From the NCBI GenBank assembly GCA_900557355.1, contig USSR01000128.1, positions 1 through 12,911 on the forward strand: a stretch of 12,911 nucleotides of DNA. The letters are read 5' to 3'. Made by a program: the position numbers and the translations under genes. This DNA is from an uncultured Bacteroides sp. (GTDB lineage Bacteria; Bacteroidota; Bacteroidia; Bacteroidales; Bacteroidaceae). This document shows positions 8,791 to 12,911 of the stretch, piece by piece; the first letter of the stretch is position 1; each line of letters opens with the position of its first letter. The notes below the pieces were generated by a model, which searched no databases, was not told the origin of the DNA, and saw only the letters and a list, made by a program, of their open reading frames with translations.

Positions 8791-8812
8791 GAATAATGTA
8801 GTATAATACAAT
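8782..8812 (-). promoter_or_regulatory. Bacteroides-type promoter of the toxin-antitoxin operon
   Basis: Reading the minus strand, the -7 box TATCTTTG (8782-8789) matches TAnnTTTG exactly. An ATTG at 8809-8812, close to the TTTG -33 element, lies 19 nt upstream. Transcription would start near 8775 and give a leader of roughly 12 nt before the ATG at 8763. This is the main reason for rejecting the longer TTG start. Confidence 0.6.
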
Positions 8813-8817
8813 AAATA

Positions 8818-8835
8818 TTCAACTTTAAAGTTGAA
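8818..8835. repeat. Perfect 18-bp palindrome upstream of the toxin-antitoxin promoter
   Basis: TTCAACTTTAAAGTTGAA is its own reverse complement. It sits about 6 bp upstream of the -33 element of the minus-strand operon, in the space between two divergent genes. A second repressor site or a site for another regulator is plausible. It shares the CTTT/AAAG core with the operator at 8771-8790, but with no gap between the half-sites. Confidence 0.55.
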
Positions 8836-8892
8836 AAAGAACTATTAAAAGACTATATATTCAAGATATATTGATATTAGTCCGAAAAATTC

Positions 8893-8994
8893 AACTCGAA
8901 TCTATTTTCCTACCTTTACAAAATTAAACATCATAAGAATTATAAAGATATGACGATTCCATACTAAACTCGAAATATTTTCACTACATTCACA
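8893..8994 (+). repeat. Two imperfect direct repeats of about 27 bp before the TPR regulator
   Basis: The segment beginning AACTCGAA at 8893 and running to about 8920 is repeated with a few changes at 8967-8994. Shared parts are AACTCGAA, then TATTTTC, then CTAC-TT-ACA. The first copy ends in TACCTTTA, one base from a Bacteroides -7 box, and is the best promoter candidate for the regulator at 8997. The second copy ends directly before the start codon and its box (TACATTCA) is degenerate. The repeat may be a duplicated promoter or a double regulator site. Confidence 0.4.
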
Positions 8995-8996
8995 GC

Positions 8997-10638
8997 ATGA
9001 AATGCAGAATTATACTCGAACTATTAGCAATTCTCTTTTTTACAGGATGTTATAACAGAGAACAGATTTCCCGGCTTGATGAGGCGGAAGCACTGTTACA
9101 AAATAAGCCGGATAGTGCCTTAACAATATTACAACAACTCAAATCGGAAGGCAGCCAGGCTGAACAGGCCAGGTATGCGTTGCTTTATTCAGAGGCTTTA
9201 GACAAAAATCATATCAAAGCAACGAATGATTCACTGATTCGTCGGGCTTGGGAGTATTACAAACATCATCCCAAAGATTTACGCCGCCAATGCAAGACTC
9301 TCTATTATTGGGGAAAAGTCAAACTGCGTGCAGGAGACAAGCCGGGAGCGTTACGCCTTTACCTGAAAGTTGAAGAGAAACTGAAGGATACCAATGAGCC
9401 TTATTACGCAGGGCTTTTATACAGTCAAATCGGTGAAGTGTATTATGACCAGATGAACTATAGCCGGGCTTATCATTATTTTCGTGAAGCTCGCAATAAC
9501 TTCCGGCAGGCTGATAATACTCGCGAAGAAACAAAGGCAACTCTCGATATGGCAGCCGCAACTTTCAATTCGAAAGATATGGAGAAAGCCATGCGGCTCT
9601 ATTCTGGCCGATGAACACAAGTACGATAAGTTAGCCAAAGCTAGCCTTACCAATCTTGCTTCTCTCTATGTGGTGTCAGGCAAGAAACAAATTCCCCATG
9701 ACCTGCTGCAACGTATCGAACTTTCTGCCCGGCAAGATACACTATACGGATATCATACATTAGTAGATGTGAATCTACTGAAAAACCGTATAGACAGCGC
9801 ACGCTACTATCTGGCTCTTGCAGAAACACATTCCACCGATATACGTGACATGGCAGACCTGCAATACACCGCTTATCGGATTGAAGCGCAGGCCAGAAAC
9901 TTCGAGAAAGCAACCGAGAAGATACATCATTATATCTATCTGACTGACTCGCTGACACGCTCGAATATGCAATTCTCCGCCGGTATGGTGGAACGTGACT
10001 ATTTCAAGGAACGCTCCAAATTCGCCGAATACCGGATGAAGAACCGTACTACCTGGGAAATTGCCGTAGCAAGTATTATTTTTCTAATAATAGGAGTAGC
10101 ATACTACATCATCCGTCAACGCCTGCGCCTGCAACGCGAACGTACCGACCGCTACCTGCTATTAGCGGAAGAAGCCAACACCCAATACAAAACCCTGACA
10201 GAACACATGGAAGGACAGCGCAATGCGGAAAGCCATTTAAAAGGTTTGGTAGCTTCACGTTTTGACATCATTGACAAACTGGGAAAGACTTACTATGAAC
10301 GTGAGAATACCGCATCACAACAAGCGGCCATGTTCCACGAAGTGAAACAGATTATCACCGATTTTGCAGAGAACAATGCAATGTTCCAAGAACTGGAACT
10401 TATCGTAAATACCTGCCATGATAATGCAATGGAGAAGTTGCGGAATGATTTTCCGTCAATGAAAGAAGCTGACATACGACTGCTTTGTTATATTTTTGTA
10501 GGTTTCTCGCCACAAGTAATCAGTTTGTTTATGAAAGATACGGTAGCTAATGTATATGCTCGCAAGTCCCGGCTCAAATCACGTATCAAATCGGCAGAAA
10601 CGGCCAATAAAGAGTTGTTTTTAGCACTTTTCGGATAG
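8997..10638 (+). pseudogene. TPR/helix-turn-helix membrane regulator, broken by a frameshift near 9600
   Basis: Two overlapping frames together give about 547 residues of a familiar Bacteroides regulator type. The first frame (8997-9614) starts with a lipoprotein signal (F-F-T-G-C, Cys18) and a P-D-S-A-L-T-I-L-Q segment, then TPR helices. It stops at TGA 9612-9614. The +1 frame continues the TPR protein from about 9601 (I-L-A-D-E-H-K-Y) to TAA at 10636-10638. It has one membrane segment (about 10054-10113), a coiled coil, and a C-terminal DNA-binding-like domain (about 10465-10590). The expected topology is TPRs in the periplasm and the HTH in the cytoplasm. The switch point lies at 9597-9603 and needs one extra or two missing bases; no homopolymer is present there. 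A sequencing error or true inactivation fits. It probably regulated the two downstream lipoproteins (inferred). Confidence 0.75.
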
Positions 10639-10727
10639 GTGTTAGACCTGTGTTAGAAATCTTAGAATACATCTTTCATAATCCATTGAATATCAATACA
10701 CTTTAAATCAAATTGTTAGATTTGCGA

Positions 10728-10758
10728 GATTGCATCACAACCCGAATTTGATGCAATC
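10728..10758. repeat. 10-bp inverted repeat ahead of the lipoprotein operon
   Basis: GATTGCATCA (10728-10737) and its perfect complement TGATGCAATC (10749-10758) are separated by 11 bp, which puts the half-sites two helical turns apart. The repeat ends five bases before the -7 box and covers the -33 region. It may be an operator, or the stem of a terminator for the regulator gene, because TTATTACTTTT follows it. Confidence 0.55.
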
Positions 10759-10762
10759 TTAT

Positions 10763-10770
10763 TACTTTTG
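10763..10770 (+). promoter_or_regulatory. Promoter -7 box of the lipoprotein operon
   Basis: TACTTTTG matches the Bacteroides TAnnTTTG box and lies 30 bp before the ATG at 10801, followed by the usual A-rich leader. No TTTG occurs at the normal distance upstream (the nearest, at 10747, leaves only 12 nt). The promoter may therefore need an activator bound at the adjacent inverted repeat. Confidence 0.55.
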
Positions 10771-10800
10771 CATTCGAAAAATTAGAAAAAAGAAAAGATT

Positions 10801-11205
10801 ATGAAGAATATTGTTATTCTATTAAGCGCCATGCTTTTCATGGTAGCATGCGAAAAAGGAAACGAAGAAATGAAAGAAGCAAAAGTAGTGGTATCCGTTT
10901 ATGATGAGAATGGAAAAATTGCAACGGGCGTTCCCGTAAAAATGTATAATGAAAAGGATTATAAGGTTTTTGAAAAAGATAATTTAACTTTGCCAACTGC
11001 AATCATACAGACAAATGAAAGTGGTATGGCCACCTTTGTACTGCCACGAGAGGAATGGTTTGCAACGCAGTCGCAACGGTTCCTGACATTTGTGGTACAA
11101 GAAGGGGGCGGCCCTGACAACTATCAGATATGGTCTTCCGGCAAAACCGTAGAAGCCGGAAAAGCCGTAAAAGTAGAAATACGTTTAACCCAATTCCCTA
11201 ACTAA
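10801..11205 (+). CDS. Small lipoprotein with an Ig-like fold (function unknown)
   Basis: This 134-residue protein has a signal peptide ending in the lipobox M-V-A-C (Cys17), so it should be lipid-anchored. Acidic residues follow the cysteine, a pattern linked in Bacteroidetes to transport to the cell surface. The mature part (about residues 26-130) looks all-beta: [11 protein letters not shown] near its start, G-V-P-V-K, G-M-A-T-F and a closing V-K-V-E-I-R-L. This is the layout of carboxypeptidase-regulatory-like or prealbumin-like domains, which often act as structural modules in surface proteins. It is the first gene of a two-gene unit with the LRR lipoprotein 11 bp downstream, behind a -7 box at 10763. 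No enzyme motif is seen. The family is not recognised beyond this fold guess. Confidence 0.7.
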   Translation: MKNIVILLSAMLFMVACEKGNEEMKEAKVVVSVYDENGKIATGVPVKMYNEKDYKVFEKDNLTLPTAIIQTNESGMATFVLPREEWFATQSQRFLTFVVQEGGGPDNYQIWSSGKTVEAGKAVKVEIRLTQFPN

Positions 11206-11216
11206 GCCTTTATCAC

Positions 11217-12503
11217 ATGAAGCAAACTAGACTTTATATAATTACAACACTTTGCCTGCAAATGGTTCTGGGAGCAATATTACTAAGTTGCAGCACCGAA
11301 AATGACGAATACAAGAAAGATTCACCTTCGGCAGCAAATCCTGTTGAACCCATAGGGGCTTCACTTGAAGATTTCTCCATAGAACAATTGCCCGCAAAAA
11401 CAATTTATGCATTAGGAGAGAATATAGACTTAACCGGCCTTAACGTGACAGGCAAGTATGATGACGGGAAACAACGCCCCGTAAAGGTTACCTCGGAACA
11501 GATCAGTGGTTTCTCATCATCTGTCCCTGTCGATAAACAGGAAGTAACCATAACAATAGAAGGAAAACAGAAAAGCTTCTCCGTGCACATTTCTCCTGTC
11601 CGTGTAGAAAACGGAGTATTGACGGAAATATTGAAAGGATACAATGAAATCATACTCCCTAATAGTGTGAAATCAATTCCTAAAGACGCCTTTAGGAATA
11701 GCCAAATAGCAAAGGTAGTACTCAATGAAGGACTAAAATCGATTGGAGATATGGCTTTCTTCAATTCAACCGTCCAGGAAATTGTGTTTCCATCAACCTT
11801 GGAGCAGCTTAAAGAAGACATCTTCTATTATTGCTACAACCTGAAAAAAGCAGATCTAAGCAAGACTAAAATCACTAAACTTCCTGCCAGTACATTTGTA
11901 TATGCAGGTATTGAAGAAGTGTTGTTACCCGTGACACTAAAAGAAATCGGATCGCAGGCATTCCTCAAGACCTCTCAATTGAAAACCATCGAGATTCCGG
12001 AGAATGTAAGCACCATTGGTCAGGAAGCATTCCGGGAAAGTGGTATTACGACAGTGAAGTTACCCAACGGTGTTACAAACATAGCAAGCAGGGCTTTTTA
12101 CTACTGCCCGGAATTGGCGGAAGTGACCACCTACGGGAGTACTTTCAATGATGACCCCGAAGCTATGATCCACCCCTATTGTCTTGAAGGATGTCCGAAA
12201 TTGGCTCGCTTCGAAATACCTGAAAGTATTCGGATATTGGGACAGGGATTACTGGGTGGTAATAGGAAAGTGACCCAATTAACCATTCCGGCAAACGTCA
12301 CACAGATTAATTTTTCGGCTTTCAATAATACAGGTATTAAAGAAGTAAAGGTAGAAGGGACAACACCTCCGCAGGTATTTGAAAAAGTATGGTACGGATT
12401 TCCGGATGATATTACCGTCATTCGTGTTCCTGCCGAATCTGTGGAAAAATATAAGAACGCAAATGGTTGGAGGGATTTCACAAACAAGATAACAACGTTC
12501 TAA
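11217..12503 (+). CDS. BspA-type leucine-rich-repeat lipoprotein with N-terminal Ig-like domain
   Basis: This 428-residue protein starts with a lipoprotein signal (L-L-S-C, Cys25). The next residues, S-T-E-N-D-E, are acidic and fit a surface-export signal. Residues about 51-126 form a bacterial Ig-like domain ([20 protein letters not shown] is its typical opening). Residues about 139-380 hold BspA/TpLRR repeats, for example S-I-P-K-D-A-F, S-I-G-D-M-A-F, E-I-G-S-Q-A-F and T-I-G-Q-E-A-F. The end, [10 protein letters not shown] with G-W, is common in this family. Such proteins are surface adhesion or host-contact proteins in Bacteroidales. The ligand here cannot be told from sequence. The gene lies 11 bp after the small lipoprotein gene and is likely co-transcribed with it. 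Confidence 0.85.
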   Translation: MKQTRLYIITTLCLQMVLGAILLSCSTENDEYKKDSPSAANPVEPIGASLEDFSIEQLPAKTIYALGENIDLTGLNVTGKYDDGKQRPVKVTSEQISGFSSSVPVDKQEVTITIEGKQKSFSVHISPVRVENGVLTEILKGYNEIILPNSVKSIPKDAFRNSQIAKVVLNEGLKSIGDMAFFNSTVQEIVFPSTLEQLKEDIFYYCYNLKKADLSKTKITKLPASTFVYAGIEEVLLPVTLKEIGSQAFLKTSQLKTIEIPENVSTIGQEAFRESGITTVKLPNGVTNIASRAFYYCPELAEVTTYGSTFNDDPEAMIHPYCLEGCPKLARFEIPESIRILGQGLLGGNRKVTQLTIPANVTQINFSAFNNTGIKEVKVEGTTPPQVFEKVWYGFPDDITVIRVPAESVEKYKNANGWRDFTNKITTF

Positions 12504-12514
12504 CAGTTCTCCAG

Positions 12515-12616
12515 TTTTTCGATTATAATCGAATAAAGTTGGTTTAATATCGACTTTTCCGGTTATAATCGAAATAACTTAAGAAAACACTATATTTTCG
12601 ATAATAGCCGGAAAAA
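12515..12616. terminator. Cluster of three related palindromic units between convergent genes
   Basis: Unit 1 is a perfect 16-bp palindrome, TTCGATTATAATCGAA, at 12518-12533. Unit 2 (12555-12574, TTTTCCGGTTATAATCGAAA) and unit 3 (12596-12615) are inverted copies of each other with two mismatches, so they can form a 20-bp stem with a 21-nt loop. Unit 2 shares TTATAATCGAA with unit 1. Placed between the LRR gene and the convergent TIGR02757 gene, the array probably ends transcription from both sides. It may also be a small dispersed repeat. Confidence 0.5.
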
Positions 12617-12638
12617 TCAGTACTATTAGTTTATCTAT

Positions 12639-12911
12639 TTAAATCTCCCCATTCACCCCCAAGCCGAACAGAGCAAAATCGCCCAGGCAAGGATCATCCG
12701 GAAAGACCTCTGCCAATGCAGTCGTTATCTGACGGGCATTTTTCAGAGAAAAAGTTTCCGTATCCGTCAACTTGAAATAATGTGCTACCCGGCATACATG
12801 TGTATCTAAAGGAACAATCAAATCTCTGCGATCAAAACTTTCCCAAATCCCCAAATCGACCTCCGAATCCCGACGAATCATCCAACGCAAAAACATATTC
12901 AGTTTCTTTTG
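12639..12911 (-). CDS. TIGR02757 (DUF2400) family protein, C-terminal part (5' end outside window)
   Basis: The frame runs through the right edge: the codons before the ATG at 12896 read Q-K-K-L-N without a stop, so this ATG is internal and the gene starts beyond the window. About 90 residues are visible. They hold K-L-N-M-F-L-R-W-M near the edge, then V-D-L-G-I-W, P-L-D-T-H-V, and F-P-D-D-P ... D-F-A-L-F-G-L-G-V close to the end, all typical of TIGR02757 proteins (about 250 residues when complete). The D-T-H-V-x-R-V segment recalls helix-hairpin-helix DNA glycosylases, but the family's function is not established. The gene ends at TAA 12639-12641 and converges on the LRR lipoprotein gene. 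Confidence 0.8.
   Translation of the reverse strand, partial: QKKLNMFLRWMIRRDSEVDLGIWESFDRRDLIVPLDTHVCRVAHYFKLTDTETFSLKNARQITTALAEVFPDDPCLGDFALFGLGVNGEI

Noticed and set aside
8764..8811. Longer toxin starting at TTG 8811
   Set aside because: It would start inside the predicted promoter; the ATG at 8763 lies just downstream of the -7 box and operator.
8840..8880. Weak AT-rich inverted repeat around TCAAGATATATTGA
   Set aside because: Short arms in very AT-rich sequence, with mismatches; expected by chance.
9484..9600. Independent gene starting at ATG 9484
   Set aside because: Before 9600 this frame reads as out-of-frame TPR sequence (many Lys/Arg/Gln); family-like sequence begins only after the frameshift point.
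9597..9614. Programmed ribosomal frameshifting in the TPR gene
   Set aside because: No slippery heptamer or homopolymer is seen at the switch point; a mutation or sequencing error is simpler.
10639..10720. Three TGTTAGA copies after the regulator gene
   Set aside because: Seven-base repeats with irregular spacing; too short to support a function.

Overview
This window most likely comes from a gut Bacteroides or a close Bacteroidales relative. The evidence is the Bacteroides-type -7 promoter box (TAnnTTTG) without strong Shine-Dalgarno sites, a lipoprotein TPR/helix-turn-helix regulator of a type common in that genus, a BspA-type leucine-rich-repeat lipoprotein, and the 3' part of a TIGR02757 (DUF2400) gene. 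All family assignments were made by reading the sequence; no database search was possible.

Left block (1-7325, + strand): an antiphage-defence operon. A gene truncated by the window edge (candidate DrmE) overlaps a 1359-residue superfamily 2 helicase of DrmA type by 14 bp. Five bases later comes a 713-residue DUF1998 protein of DrmB type. DrmA and DrmB form the DNA-engaging core of DISARM. No phospholipase-D gene (drmC) follows drmB, and any methylase must lie left of the window.

Middle block (7326-8811, - strand): a convergent toxin-antitoxin operon, separated from drmB by a long hairpin. The toxin is MqsR-like. The antitoxin is a three-part protein: an MqsA-like N-terminal module that has lost its zinc cysteine pairs, an HTH, and a C-terminal Panacea/SocA-like (DUF4065) domain. 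A palindrome covering the -7 box looks like an autoregulatory operator, and it argues for a later toxin start than the longest frame gives. Both left blocks are visibly AT-rich.

Right block (about 8990-12911): DNA that looks more like chromosomal Bacteroides sequence, with higher GC in its coding parts. It holds a membrane-spanning TPR/HTH regulator broken by a frameshift near 9600, then two lipoprotein genes (a small Ig-like one and a BspA-type LRR one) behind a promoter region with a 10-bp inverted repeat. A cluster of related palindromes follows, and then a convergent TIGR02757 gene cut by the right edge. The regulator plausibly controlled the lipoprotein pair. The DISARM and toxin-antitoxin genes look like an acquired defence island placed next to it.
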